A stretch of DNA of 18,094 bases. Source: an uncultured Mucilaginibacter sp. (GTDB taxonomy: Bacteria; Bacteroidota; Bacteroidia; Sphingobacteriales; Sphingobacteriaceae). The number at the start of each line of letters is the position of its first letter. Within the stretch, counting starts at the first letter, position 1. The notes under the pieces are model-generated. The model was not told the DNA's origin, searched no databases, and worked only from the letters and a program-made list of their open reading frames with translations. Where the stretch lies: assembly GCF_946481715.1 (NCBI RefSeq), contig NZ_CAMLOV010000117.1, positions 1-18,094 on the forward strand, written 5' to 3'. Below are positions 1 through 7,857 of this stretch, piece after piece. The translations under genes were made by a program, and so were the position numbers.

Positions 1-30
1 CTTTAATCTAGGCCGGTAATACCTGCCATT

Positions 31-552
31 TTAAAACAGTTTTTCGTCTGGTGGTTTAACGCCTGCCAGCCGCAGGTATACGGTTGTTTGCCCCCTGTGG
101 TGTGCCTGGTGCTCTAATGCCTTGCCCAGGGCTACCCTTTTAGCCATATCAAAACTGCCAATCATTTTAACGGATTCGTCCAATTGTGCGTCAGTCAGTT
201 TTTTGATTTGACTGATTACAAAATCATAGCTGGCCAGCACTATTTTGCTTACTTCAGATTTTGTTTTGCCTCCTGTTTTTTCCCAAACGCCCAGCTCAAA
301 AGGGCTCTTTATGCCCATTGCCGAAGAAGCAAGGCCGTAGTTGGCATCAGCCAGGTGTAAATTTTGTTCGGCAAATGACCGCATTTCGGGCGTGGGCTTC
401 AAAGAATAGCCACTTTCAGGCATGGCCTCCAGGTACTCTTTTGTATAAGCTTTAGATCGTTCCCATTCCTTTACCAATTCGGTTACTTTTACCTGTGCTG
501 TTGCTAATTGACTGATCATAATGAGATATATTGCTGTGGTTAAACTTTTCAT
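31..552 (-). CDS. Secreted DinB-family protein
   Basis: A 173-residue protein of the DinB/YfiT four-helix-bundle family, which usually binds a metal through three histidines and includes thiol-dependent transferases as well as many uncharacterised members. The visible ligand set fits: His66 in NLHLAD, then His148 and His152 in the HxxxH of LEHQAHHRGQ. The Gln-Thr-x-x-Tyr-Leu-Arg-Leu-x-Gly-x-Lys-Pro-Pro ending is typical of the family. Residues 1-20 form a signal peptide with an AQ cleavage site, so the protein is probably periplasmic. The start at 552 places this signal peptide correctly. It lies 74 bases downstream of the SRPBCC gene on the same strand and may be cotranscribed with it. The substrate is unknown. 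Confidence 0.85.
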   Translation of the reverse strand: MKSLTTAIYLIMISQLATAQVKVTELVKEWERSKAYTKEYLEAMPESGYSLKPTPEMRSFAEQNLHLADANYGLASSAMGIKSPFELGVWEKTGGKTKSEVSKIVLASYDFVISQIKKLTDAQLDESVKMIGSFDMAKRVALGKALEHQAHHRGQTTVYLRLAGVKPPDEKLF

Positions 553-626
553 TTCCTTTGTTTTTAGTTGTTTACAAATATTCGCTTTGTCGCGGTGGGC
601 GGTTTTTCGAATTATTGAGAAAACTA

Positions 627-1073
627 TTAGCCATTAGCATCCGCTGTAGCGTTCAATAGTTTGTCTATCTTCTCCAATTTCCCTACCCAACCGTTCAGCA
701 GCCCGTTGTAGAAAGCCAGGTTTTCCGCTTTGGCGAAACCGCGGTGTTCCAATGTAAGATCGGTACCTTTTTCCGTGGCCTGCAGGGTCCAGGTAACTAC
801 CGATTCCAGCGTTATCTCGCCGCCGCCAGGCCCGGTGTTCCAGGTATAGGATAGTGTTTCGAGGGGTACTATCTCCAGCACCTTGCAATAATGGACACCG
901 TCGAAATTGAGGGCGGGGATTGGGTTGGTAGTGAAATTGAACTCGTGGCCTACTACCGGCCGGAAGTTGTTCTTCATCAGCCATTGCGCCATCAGTTCGG
1001 GATTAGTGAGGTATTCCCAAACCGTTTCTGTAGGGTGCGCGTACGAAAATTGGTGTTTAATAACTTTTGACAT
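627..1073 (-). CDS. SRPBCC / AHSA1-domain protein
   Basis: A 148-residue cytoplasmic protein of the START/Bet v1-like fold (AHSA1, activator of Hsp90 ATPase homolog 1-like). The N-terminus (HPTETVWEYLTNPELMAQWL) is the usual first strand and helix of the family, followed by GHEFNF, VLEIVPLETLSYTW and a C-terminal helix with NGWVGKLEKIDKLL. Such proteins bind small hydrophobic ligands, but the ligand here cannot be read from sequence. No signal peptide is visible. The start at 1073 lies 5 bases from a 16-bp palindrome, one of two copies that overlap the promoter, so expression is probably repressor-controlled. In Bacteroidota these genes often sit next to an ArsR/HxlR-type winged-helix regulator, but none is present in this window. 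Confidence 0.88.
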   Translation of the reverse strand: MSKVIKHQFSYAHPTETVWEYLTNPELMAQWLMKNNFRPVVGHEFNFTTNPIPALNFDGVHYCKVLEIVPLETLSYTWNTGPGGGEITLESVVTWTLQATEKGTDLTLEHRGFAKAENLAFYNGLLNGWVGKLEKIDKLLNATADANG

Positions 1074-1078
1074 AATGC

Positions 1079-1094
1079 GTAACTTTTAAGTTAC
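1079..1094. promoter_or_regulatory. Operator copy 1 upstream of SRPBCC gene
   Basis: GTAACTTTTAAGTTAC is a palindrome with perfect 7-bp arms (GTAACTT / AAGTTAC) around two T. It would span the transcription start implied by the -7 box at 1096-1103 and ends 5 bases from the start codon. The size and symmetry suit a homodimeric winged-helix repressor (ArsR, MarR or HxlR type). Which regulator binds is unknown. Confidence 0.6.
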
Positions 1095-1095
1095 C

Positions 1096-1127
1096 CAAAT
1101 GTATAAGTAACTTCTGAGTTACGCAAA
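1096..1127 (-). promoter_or_regulatory. Bacteroidota-type promoter of the SRPBCC gene
   Basis: Read on the minus strand: TTTG (1127-1124), a 20-base spacer, then TACATTTG (1103-1096). This is a full match to the Bacteroidota housekeeping pattern TTTG-N(~20)-TAnnTTTG. Transcription would begin near 1089-1090, giving a leader of about 16 bases. The two palindromes occupy the spacer and the start site. Confidence 0.6.
1107..1122. promoter_or_regulatory. Operator copy 2 upstream of SRPBCC gene
   Basis: GTAACTTCTGAGTTAC is a second copy of the same palindrome with perfect 6-bp arms (GTAACT / AGTTAC). It differs from copy 1 only in the central bases and lies 28 bp away centre to centre. It sits between the -33 and -7 promoter elements, where bound protein would block RNA polymerase. 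Confidence 0.6.
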
Positions 1128-1297
1128 TTTTTATTGAAAAAGATTTAAATTAGCTAAAATGGGTGCAGAATTAATTAAAATAGGCGAAGAGAAGGGTGCC
1201 TTAGAAGTAATCTTACCTCAGTATAAGCGCTAAATATTTGTCGTGTTGCACCCGTCATATGTCGTTTTTGCACAGCGTGTAAGGCCGGAGTGCCCGC

Positions 1298-1305
1298 TAT
1301 ATTTG
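1298..1305 (+). promoter_or_regulatory. Candidate -7 box of the alpha/beta hydrolase gene
   Basis: TATATTTG matches the Bacteroidota -7 consensus TAnnTTTG exactly and lies 28 bases before the start codon at 1334. The only upstream TTTG (1267-1270) is 27 bases away, which is too far for a normal -33 element, so the promoter is incomplete or needs an activator. Nothing else is supported in the spacer 1128-1297 apart from an unconvincing 24-codon reading frame. Confidence 0.35.
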
Positions 1306-1333
1306 TATTGTCAACCAAATCAAAATTATCGTT

Positions 1334-2209
1334 ATGAAAAAAGTATTTAAAGCATCTGCCGCCCTAAAACCGTTATTAATAATTGCCATGCTGTTTTTTA
1401 TAGTATTGCAGTCTAACGGGCAAAAACTTAAACCTGCCGCCAGTGGCTATGCACCGGTTAACGGCGTTAAGATTTATTACGAAATATATGGCAAAGGCAA
1501 GCCCATCGTTTTGCTGCACGGTGCTTTTTATACCATTCAAATGAACTGGGCGGAGTTGATACCCGAACTATCGAAAACACGGAAAGTAATTGCCCTCGAA
1601 ATGCAGAGCCATGGGCACTCGCCCTATTCCGACAGGAAATTAGACATTGTTACCCTGGCAAGCGATGTGGCAGCGGTAATGGATTATTTAAAAGTTGATA
1701 GTGCCGATGTTGCGGGATATAGCATGGGTGGCTCTATAGCCTACCAGTTGGCAGTACTAAGCCCTAAAAAGGTAAATAAATTGGTTATCATTTCTTCTAC
1801 CTATAAAAACAGCGGCTGGGTACCCGCAGTAAACACCGGCTTTAAAGATTTTAAGCCTGAATTTTTTGATAATACCCCATTGCACACCGGTTACAATGCG
1901 GCAGCGCCCGATAAAACAAAATGGAGGAAATTCTTAGCTCAGATGATCGTTTTTGCCGATGAGCCCTTCGATGTTGGCGACAGCAATATTGCCAAAATTA
2001 CCTCGCCGGTATTACTTATCTCTGGCGATAACGACGGGCTGGATAAAGTTGAACTGATGAAAACCTACCAGCTATTCGGCGGCGGCGTAGCTGCCGACCT
2101 GGCGCCAATGCCAAAATCGCATTTAGCAATTATACCATCACAGAGCCATGTCGGCGTAATGATGCAGACGAAAACGATATTGGGGTATATGAATGGGTTT
2201 TTGAAGTAA
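1334..2209 (+). CDS. Exported alpha/beta hydrolase
   Basis: A 291-residue serine hydrolase of the alpha/beta-hydrolase (Abhydrolase_1) family. Residues 1-29 form a signal peptide (long hydrophobic core, then QSNGQ), so it is probably periplasmic. The catalytic set is complete: the oxyanion HG at 62-63 (VLLHGAFYT), nucleophile Ser130 in GYSMGG, acid Asp234 in SGDNDG and His272 in PSQSHVG. The order and spacing fit esterases, lactonases and haloperoxidase-like enzymes, and the substrate cannot be assigned. It is a single gene with its own candidate -7 box and is convergent with the TPR gene 31 bases downstream. The start at 1334 gives a proper signal peptide. Confidence 0.9.
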   Translation: MKKVFKASAALKPLLIIAMLFFIVLQSNGQKLKPAASGYAPVNGVKIYYEIYGKGKPIVLLHGAFYTIQMNWAELIPELSKTRKVIALEMQSHGHSPYSDRKLDIVTLASDVAAVMDYLKVDSADVAGYSMGGSIAYQLAVLSPKKVNKLVIISSTYKNSGWVPAVNTGFKDFKPEFFDNTPLHTGYNAAAPDKTKWRKFLAQMIVFADEPFDVGDSNIAKITSPVLLISGDNDGLDKVELMKTYQLFGGGVAADLAPMPKSHLAIIPSQSHVGVMMQTKTILGYMNGFLK

Positions 2210-2240
2210 ATAACGAAAGCCATTGAGCATCTGTTGATAC

Positions 2241-4049
2241 CTAACTCGCTTCATTCTTATCCCCCCTCAGCAGCCTGAATCTTTTGCGGGCATCGTTTAG
2301 CCAGAGGCTGCCGGGATAGTTGGTTATTATTTTTTGGTAAAAAGTTTGGGCAATGGCGGGGTTATTTAGCTTAGTTTCGTTGATGTCTCCCAGCATAAAA
2401 ACGGCATCGTCTGCCCAAAGGTTGTCGGGGTAATTATCGGCAATTTGCTTTAGCAGCACCACCGCATCGCTATATTGTTTTTGCTGTATCAGTATTCTGG
2501 CCTTAGCCATCAACACATCCGCTTCCAACGCATTGCCCGGGTATTTTTTGCCGATGCTGTCAAGCGTAAGTATAGCCTTGCCGGTTTGCTCGGCAAATAT
2601 AAGCAGATCGGCGCGGGCATACATTTTAAGGGCATTGCCGGCACTATCTACTGCCAGGTTATCAGCTATCAGTAAGGATAAATTCAGCGCGTCGTTGGCA
2701 ATCAGCTGGCTGGTTGCTGCCTTTAACACATCCAGCTGGCGGCGGCTAAAGTTAAAATCGCCGGTGTAATAGGCCAGTTTGGCATTGCGTAAAATGGCTT
2801 CCTGCGCTATGGCTGTATTGGGGTTGGCCAGTTCTACCTGGCTGTAGGTTAGGGTGGCATCCCATGGTTGGCCATTTAGCAGGTAAATATCCCCCAGGTC
2901 TATTTTACAACTGGCCATTAGGTTGGGGCGCACATCGGCAATGGCCACAGCGCTTTCCAGCAAGGCCTGTGCATCTTTCAGTTTATGTAGTTTAAAGGCC
3001 TGCAGGTTGGCCAGTTTCTGCATGGCAAAAACCGTGCTGCGGCTCCGCCCAAATTCGGTAAGCAGGTTTATGTAATCAGGCTCCAGCCCCATCAAGTCGG
3101 CCTGGGTGTACTTACCGGTTGTTACCTTTAAATTTTTAGTGTTGATGAGCTCTATTTTGGCCGAAACATAGTTGGGGTTATCCTTGCCTTTGCCGATGAT
3201 ATATTCGTACCCGCGTATGGCCTCGTCATAAGCCTCGTTGGTGTTAAGCGTACTGCACAGTTCGTAAATATCGCTGCCATCATCGTTTTGGCGGCGGCTT
3301 AGGGCAAGCGCCTGGTTAAGGGCCTGGGCAAAATCTTTTTGCTGCAGGTATTGCCAGGTAAGCAGGTTAGTGTATATGATCTGTTGCGGGTCTTTCTGTA
3401 TCCGTTTCAGCAAGGCAAACTTTAGGATGTCGTAATCGGCGTTCCCTTCGTATACCGAGGCCATCGTGCTTTCGGCCTGGGTTATAAATGTTGGGTTTGC
3501 CGGCAAAAAGTTGAGGTATTCTTCGGTAAGCCCGGCCTTATCGCGCTTATAGCGGTAAAGGTTTATCAGTTCGAAAGAAAACAGCGCATCGTTATGCAGT
3601 ATTTTACGCCCCTGCAAAAATATGCGCACAGCATAATCTACATTGGCGTTTTGGTAAAACTGCGATGCAATGCTGGTTATTTCGCTTTGGTCGGCCGGGA
3701 GGTTTTTAATGAGGGCCGTATAAATGGCGTCGGCTTTGTCGGTATTGCCTTGTTGTGTATAAATGGTGCCGAGGGCGATGGTGTACTCGTAACTATTTGG
3801 GTGTTTACGCACCATTTTTTTGGTTATGCTTTCGGCATCGTCAAACCTTTTGGCGCTCAGCAGGGCATTAAGGTACTGCTGGTAGTAAGCCTCGTTATCC
3901 TGTTTATAAAGTTTAAGGTATATATCAAGCGCTTTTTGCTGGTCGCCGTTTTGGGCATATTGCCTTGCCAGCAACAAATCATTATTTTGTGCAAAAAGCT
4001 TTGCACTACAAGCAAAAAAGAGTATAATTATGATGGAAAAACACTTCAT
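2241..4049 (-). CDS. Exported tetratricopeptide-repeat protein
   Basis: A 602-residue protein that is almost entirely helical repeats. The TPR-like hairpins run from just after the signal peptide (DLLLARQYAQNGDQQKALDI) to the C-terminus (AVVLLKQIADNYPDNLWADDA, then a repeat with ITNYPGSLWLNDA). The last repeats resemble the YbgF/BamD type. I chose the Met at 4049, because it begins a standard signal peptide (MKCFSIIIILFFACSAKLFAQ-like, cleaved after the Ala) while the upstream Met at 4076 would add a nine-residue charged extension. Such proteins are periplasmic scaffolds for envelope complexes, but the partner is unknown. It diverges from the S9-like lipoprotein gene across a 132-base spacer, and could be functionally linked with it or simply adjacent. 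Confidence 0.82.
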   Translation of the reverse strand: MKCFSIIIILFFACSAKLFAQNNDLLLARQYAQNGDQQKALDIYLKLYKQDNEAYYQQYLNALLSAKRFDDAESITKKMVRKHPNSYEYTIALGTIYTQQGNTDKADAIYTALIKNLPADQSEITSIASQFYQNANVDYAVRIFLQGRKILHNDALFSFELINLYRYKRDKAGLTEEYLNFLPANPTFITQAESTMASVYEGNADYDILKFALLKRIQKDPQQIIYTNLLTWQYLQQKDFAQALNQALALSRRQNDDGSDIYELCSTLNTNEAYDEAIRGYEYIIGKGKDNPNYVSAKIELINTKNLKVTTGKYTQADLMGLEPDYINLLTEFGRSRSTVFAMQKLANLQAFKLHKLKDAQALLESAVAIADVRPNLMASCKIDLGDIYLLNGQPWDATLTYSQVELANPNTAIAQEAILRNAKLAYYTGDFNFSRRQLDVLKAATSQLIANDALNLSLLIADNLAVDSAGNALKMYARADLLIFAEQTGKAILTLDSIGKKYPGNALEADVLMAKARILIQQKQYSDAVVLLKQIADNYPDNLWADDAVFMLGDINETKLNNPAIAQTFYQKIITNYPGSLWLNDARKRFRLLRGDKNEAS

Positions 4050-4118
4050 TCTTTTTTTATATTTATGCGCCCCCATGAATTGTATATAACGCTGTTGCAG
4101 GGTAAAATTGTAGTGACA

Positions 4119-4151
4119 TTTGCATTTCGGTATTTTAAAATAAGTAATTTG
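4119..4151 (+). promoter_or_regulatory. Possible promoter of the S9-like / histidine kinase operon
   Basis: TTTG at 4119-4122 is followed after 22 bases by TAATTTG at 4145-4151. This resembles TAnnTTTG with one base missing from the variable part. The position, about 30 bases before the ATG at 4182, is right, but the match is imperfect. Confidence 0.3.
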
Positions 4152-4154
4152 ACC

Positions 4155-4171
4155 CTTAATTATAAATTAAG
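4155..4171. promoter_or_regulatory. 17-bp palindrome in the leader of the S9-like gene
   Basis: CTTAATT-ATA-AATTAAG has perfect 7-bp arms. It lies just after the candidate -7 box and ends 10 bases before the start codon, where an operator or a short leader hairpin would sit. The DNA is AT-rich, so chance is a real alternative. Confidence 0.35.
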
Positions 4172-4181
4172 CCAGTAATTC

Positions 4182-6068
4182 ATGCCCGGCCGTTTAAGAA
4201 TTTTATTCGTTGTTTTTTTTGCCTTATTGTGTGCCTGCAAGCATAACGAGGTACGGAAAATACCCGTAAGCGACTTTTTTAAGACACCCGAGAAAACCTT
4301 TTTCAAAATATCTCCCGACGGCAAATTTGTATCGTACTTAAAGCCTTATAAAGATAAGCAAAATATCTACATCAAGTCGTTGCAGACAGGTGCCGAGCAG
4401 ATGGCAACGGCCTATACCGATTATTCGGTACGCGATTATTCGTGGACGTTTAACAACCAGATAGTTTTTACGCAGGATATCATCGCCAGTGATGTGTTCA
4501 AAGTTTTTACGCTGGATGTGGCCACCCTTAAAATAACAAACCTGCTTAACCTGGATAAGGTGCGCATTAGGATACTTAACCGTAACCGCCTGCAACCCGA
4601 CGTGATAACGGTAAGCCTGAACAAGCGTGATGCGGCAAATTTTGATGTGTACCGGATGAACGTAAAAACCGGAGAGCTTACGCTTTACCTGCAAAACCCG
4701 GGCAATATAACCAAATGGTACCCCGAACCGGATGGCAAAATACGCATGGCAAAAGCATCTGATGGGGTTAATGAAACCATCCTGTACCGTGCCAACGAAT
4801 GGTCCCCGTTTAAATCCATTGTCAAAAGCAACTTTAACGATAGGTTAGAGCCGATAGCCTTTACAGGGGAGAAGAATTATTTCTACGCACTATCTAACGT
4901 AAACAGGGATAAAACCGCCGTTGTAGAAATAGACGCCGATAGCGGTAAAGAGATAAAAGTAATATACGCCAGCGCCCGCGCCGATATTATGGATGTAAGC
5001 TACTCTAAAAGCAAGCGCCGTTTAGAGCTTGCAGCCTGGGAGGAGGCTAAACCGCAAAAGCACTTTTTAAACGGCGAAGCCGAGGCCATGTATAAGTGCA
5101 TTGAAAGCAAGTTGCCGGGCAACGAGGTAAACATTGTGGACCGCGACAGCATCGAAAACCGGTTTATCATCAATACCTATACTGATAAAAGCCCGGGCTC
5201 GTATTATTTGTACGAAGTAAAAGGCGATAAGCTGACCAAGCTTGGGGATATCAATTCGGGCATACACGCCGAGGAATTTTGCACTATGCGGCCTATAAGC
5301 TTTAAGGCATCTGATGGTTTAATCATCAACGGCTATTTAACCGTACCCAACGGTAAAGAAGAAAAGAACTTGCCTGTAGTAGTAATGCCGCACGATGGCA
5401 TCTGGAGCAGAGACTCCTGGGGTTATGACTCCGAAGTGCAGTTTTTGGCCAACCGTGGTTATGCGGTGTTCCAGGTGAACTACCGCGGCTCGGCGGGTTA
5501 TGGCAAGGCCTTCCGCAAGGCGGGCTTTAAACAGGTGGGCGGCAAAATACAGGATGATATTACCGACGGTGTGCGGTGGCTTATAACCAATAAAATAGCT
5601 AACCCCAAAAAGATAGCCATTTTTGGCGGGGGCTTTGGCGGCTTTTCGGCATTGCATGGCGTATCGTTCCACCCGGGGCTGTACAACTGTGCGGTAGTAA
5701 AATACGGGCTTATTAATTTTTTTACCTTTTTAAAAGATGCACCGCCATTTTACAAGCCATTTTTAAAGATGACCTATGAGATGATAGGCGACCCGGAGAG
5801 GGATGCGGAGCAATTACGGGCCATATCGCCGGTTTTTCATACTGATAAAATAAAAAGCCCCTTGTTGATATTCCAGGGGGCTAAGGACCCGCGGGCAAAC
5901 ATTAGCGAATTAAACCAATTTGTGCGCGAGCTAAATAAACGCAATGTGCCGGTTATTTACAGGTTAAAAGAAAACGAGCGCGCCTTTTTCCGGAGCGAGC
6001 ATAACCGTATGGAGATGTATGCCGAGATAGAAAAATTCCTGGAAGCCAATATGCAGGGTAAACAATAG
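4182..6068 (+). CDS. S9-family (prolyl oligopeptidase fold) lipoprotein, probable pseudopeptidase
   Basis: A 628-residue protein with the S9 layout: an N-terminal beta-propeller (about 40-380) and a C-terminal alpha/beta-hydrolase domain (about 385-625). The N-terminus ends in LLCAC, a lipobox that makes Cys19 the likely lipidated residue. The hydrolase domain aligns closely with active relatives (SRDSWGYDSEVQFLANRGYA, VNYRGSAGYGKAFR, QDDITDGVRWLI). The nucleophile motif that reads GGSYGG in active enzymes is GGGFGG at 482-487, so the Ser is Gly484. The GHGF motif is RAFF at 600-603, so the His is Ala601. The HGGP oxyanion motif is HDGI at 404-407. Asp569 (AKDPRA) is kept. I infer an inactive, membrane-anchored binding protein. 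It ends 5 bases before the histidine kinase gene, so the two are surely cotranscribed. Confidence 0.88.
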   Translation: MPGRLRILFVVFFALLCACKHNEVRKIPVSDFFKTPEKTFFKISPDGKFVSYLKPYKDKQNIYIKSLQTGAEQMATAYTDYSVRDYSWTFNNQIVFTQDIIASDVFKVFTLDVATLKITNLLNLDKVRIRILNRNRLQPDVITVSLNKRDAANFDVYRMNVKTGELTLYLQNPGNITKWYPEPDGKIRMAKASDGVNETILYRANEWSPFKSIVKSNFNDRLEPIAFTGEKNYFYALSNVNRDKTAVVEIDADSGKEIKVIYASARADIMDVSYSKSKRRLELAAWEEAKPQKHFLNGEAEAMYKCIESKLPGNEVNIVDRDSIENRFIINTYTDKSPGSYYLYEVKGDKLTKLGDINSGIHAEEFCTMRPISFKASDGLIINGYLTVPNGKEEKNLPVVVMPHDGIWSRDSWGYDSEVQFLANRGYAVFQVNYRGSAGYGKAFRKAGFKQVGGKIQDDITDGVRWLITNKIANPKKIAIFGGGFGGFSALHGVSFHPGLYNCAVVKYGLINFFTFLKDAPPFYKPFLKMTYEMIGDPERDAEQLRAISPVFHTDKIKSPLLIFQGAKDPRANISELNQFVRELNKRNVPVIYRLKENERAFFRSEHNRMEMYAEIEKFLEANMQGKQ

Positions 6069-6073
6069 CCGCT

Positions 6074-7702
6074 ATGAAGGCGCAAAAAAAAATTTACCGC
6101 ACCAATTTTTCGCTCATAACCGCCTTTTTGGTGCTGATAACGGTCACGCTCATCATCGCCATATTTATTTCCTATAAACTAACGTCTAAGTATGTGGAGA
6201 ACGAATTCGCCTCAAAAAAAATTGAGGTGCTGGAGCAAACCATCAGGCCGTATAACGATTTCTTTTTTACGAAGATCCCCGAAATAACTTCTTACCAAGG
6301 CTTTTTAGATTCGGCCTCGGCGGCTAATTATTCTGCTACTGTTTTCAGTGCTTATCCATTTGTGCGCAAGGTTCTGTTTTACGATATACAAATAGGTACC
6401 CCCGATGAAAAAAATAGCGACGGAATAACCGTAAAGTCTATTTACAGGTTTAAGCCAAAAAATGGCGGCATTGCCGGCAAAAAGGATATGAGTAGCGCCA
6501 ACGATGGCGATTTTAAGCAGATGGCGCTAAAGCTAAGCACTTTTATTAGCGTGGCAGATACTTCCAGGTTGCCTACACAGGATGAGATATTTAAAACATT
6601 TTACAATGTTAACCCCGATAAAATAAGCTACCTCAACATCCCCCGCAGGGAAGACATCCGCATATACCGGGCCTTGCTGGGGAACAAAAGAAACGATGGG
6701 TTCGGTAAGCAAAACATGATGACCTTCTCGCTCGACCCGCATTTTTTGGAGGTGGATAATACGCATAAAGAGCTGTACCAGGAGGTAACCATCCAACCCG
6801 TAGTGTACGACCCGCTGGATGTGGCAAAAGAAAAGGTAATTACCGAGGCTGCCTTACCCGGTGCCTTCTCAAACTTCAAGCTCTATTTCAGTTCCGAACG
6901 GTCGCATCTAAATAAAGAGATAGAACGGCGGTACTTACCTATTGGTGCTATACTGCTGTTGGTGTATTTTTTCCTGGTGCTTATCAGTTACCTCATTTAC
7001 CGCAATTTAAACGTTAATTTAAAAGTGTTTAAGCTACAGTACGATTTCATCAACAACTTTACGCACGAGTTTAAAACCCCGGTGAGCGTTATCAAGATTG
7101 CCGGATCTAACCTTAAAGGCGATGCCGAACTAAGCGAACGCCAGCGGAAACATTATGGGAAAATATTGGACGAAGAGGCTGATAAGCTGAACGAACTGAT
7201 GAATAAACTGCTCTCTTTTACGCAACTGGAGAACAAATCCATCAACGTAAAGCGCGAAGAAATAAACCTGCCGGAATTTGTGAAGGGTTATATAGCTACC
7301 TTTAAGATAAAATACCCTGATTTTAAAATGGAACAGCAAGTAGATGTGGCCAAATTCAATAGTGACCCCGTGCTGCTTGGCAGCGTTTTCCAGAATTTAA
7401 TGGAGAATGCTTACAAATATTCGCACCCCGGGAAAAAGGAATTATTCATCAGTATAAAACAGGAGAAGCGTAATATTGTATTCTCTTTTGCCGATAAGGG
7501 CATAGGGATGGAAAAAAGCGAGCAGGGTGATGTTTTTAAAAAGTTTTATAGGATAGAGAACCAATACAACCAAAACGGCAGCGTGGGCCTTGGGTTGGCA
7601 TTTTGCAAAGAACTGGTGAACTTTATGGGCGGTACTATTGCGCTGAACAGCAAAATAAATGAAGGTTCGACGTTTATTGTTACATTGCCGATGGAAAATT
7701 AG
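6074..7702 (+). CDS. Sensor histidine kinase
   Basis: A 542-residue membrane kinase. TM1 is about 13-35 and TM2 about 288-309. Between them lies a roughly 250-residue periplasmic sensor region that I do not recognise. There is no clear HAMP domain. The HisKA H-box holds the phosphorylated His331 (NNFTHEFKTP). The ATP-binding domain has an N-box with Asn445 (NLMENAYKYS), a G1 box with Asp474 (DKGIGM), an F-box (FKKFYR) and a G2 box 502-510 (GSVGLGLAF), so it should be active. The Thr two positions before Glu-Phe-Lys-Thr-Pro also suits phosphatase activity. It starts 5 bases after the S9-like lipoprotein and is followed after 155 bases by a response regulator on the same strand, its likely partner. 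The signal sensed is unknown. Confidence 0.93.
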   Translation: MKAQKKIYRTNFSLITAFLVLITVTLIIAIFISYKLTSKYVENEFASKKIEVLEQTIRPYNDFFFTKIPEITSYQGFLDSASAANYSATVFSAYPFVRKVLFYDIQIGTPDEKNSDGITVKSIYRFKPKNGGIAGKKDMSSANDGDFKQMALKLSTFISVADTSRLPTQDEIFKTFYNVNPDKISYLNIPRREDIRIYRALLGNKRNDGFGKQNMMTFSLDPHFLEVDNTHKELYQEVTIQPVVYDPLDVAKEKVITEAALPGAFSNFKLYFSSERSHLNKEIERRYLPIGAILLLVYFFLVLISYLIYRNLNVNLKVFKLQYDFINNFTHEFKTPVSVIKIAGSNLKGDAELSERQRKHYGKILDEEADKLNELMNKLLSFTQLENKSINVKREEINLPEFVKGYIATFKIKYPDFKMEQQVDVAKFNSDPVLLGSVFQNLMENAYKYSHPGKKELFISIKQEKRNIVFSFADKGIGMEKSEQGDVFKKFYRIENQYNQNGSVGLGLAFCKELVNFMGGTIALNSKINEGSTFIVTLPMEN

Positions 7703-7790
7703 TGCGGCGTCGGCTGGGCTGCTGCCTGTTCGGAATAAAACAGAAACGTCATATGCGGGCGTTTGCAGGTTGGCTACCTATCCCGTGGGG

Positions 7791-7809
7791 TCCTGAAATA
7801 AGTTCAGGA
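7791..7809. repeat. Short palindromic repeat between kinase and regulator genes
   Basis: TCCTGAA-ATAAG-TTCAGGA is a perfect 7-bp stem with a 5-base loop, followed by TGACGAG. Elements of this form (a TCCTGAA/TTCAGGATGACG core) are, as far as I recall, scattered between genes in Sphingobacteriaceae. It could slow or partly stop transcription between 7702 and 7858. I see no clear promoter for the regulator gene in this spacer. Confidence 0.5.
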
Positions 7810-7857
7810 TGACGAGTTTTTCAATCTGGGTTTTTAGAAGATATTTTTAAATAAAAA

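Noticed and set aside
1159..1233. 24-codon open frame starting MGAELIKIG, between the SRPBCC and alpha/beta hydrolase genes
   Set aside because: Too short, no recognisable family, no promoter of its own; random frames of this length are expected in AT-rich spacers.
4050..4076. Upstream Met of the TPR gene
   Set aside because: It adds nine residues rich in Lys and His before a standard signal peptide that begins at 4049.
3594..4178. 194-codon plus-strand open frame
   Set aside because: Mostly antisense to the TPR gene, with a biased hydrophobic composition that follows from the codon use of the opposite strand; no family recognised.
6074..7702. HAMP domain after the second membrane helix of the kinase
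   Set aside because: Only about 20 residues separate TM2 from the H-box, too few for a HAMP domain.
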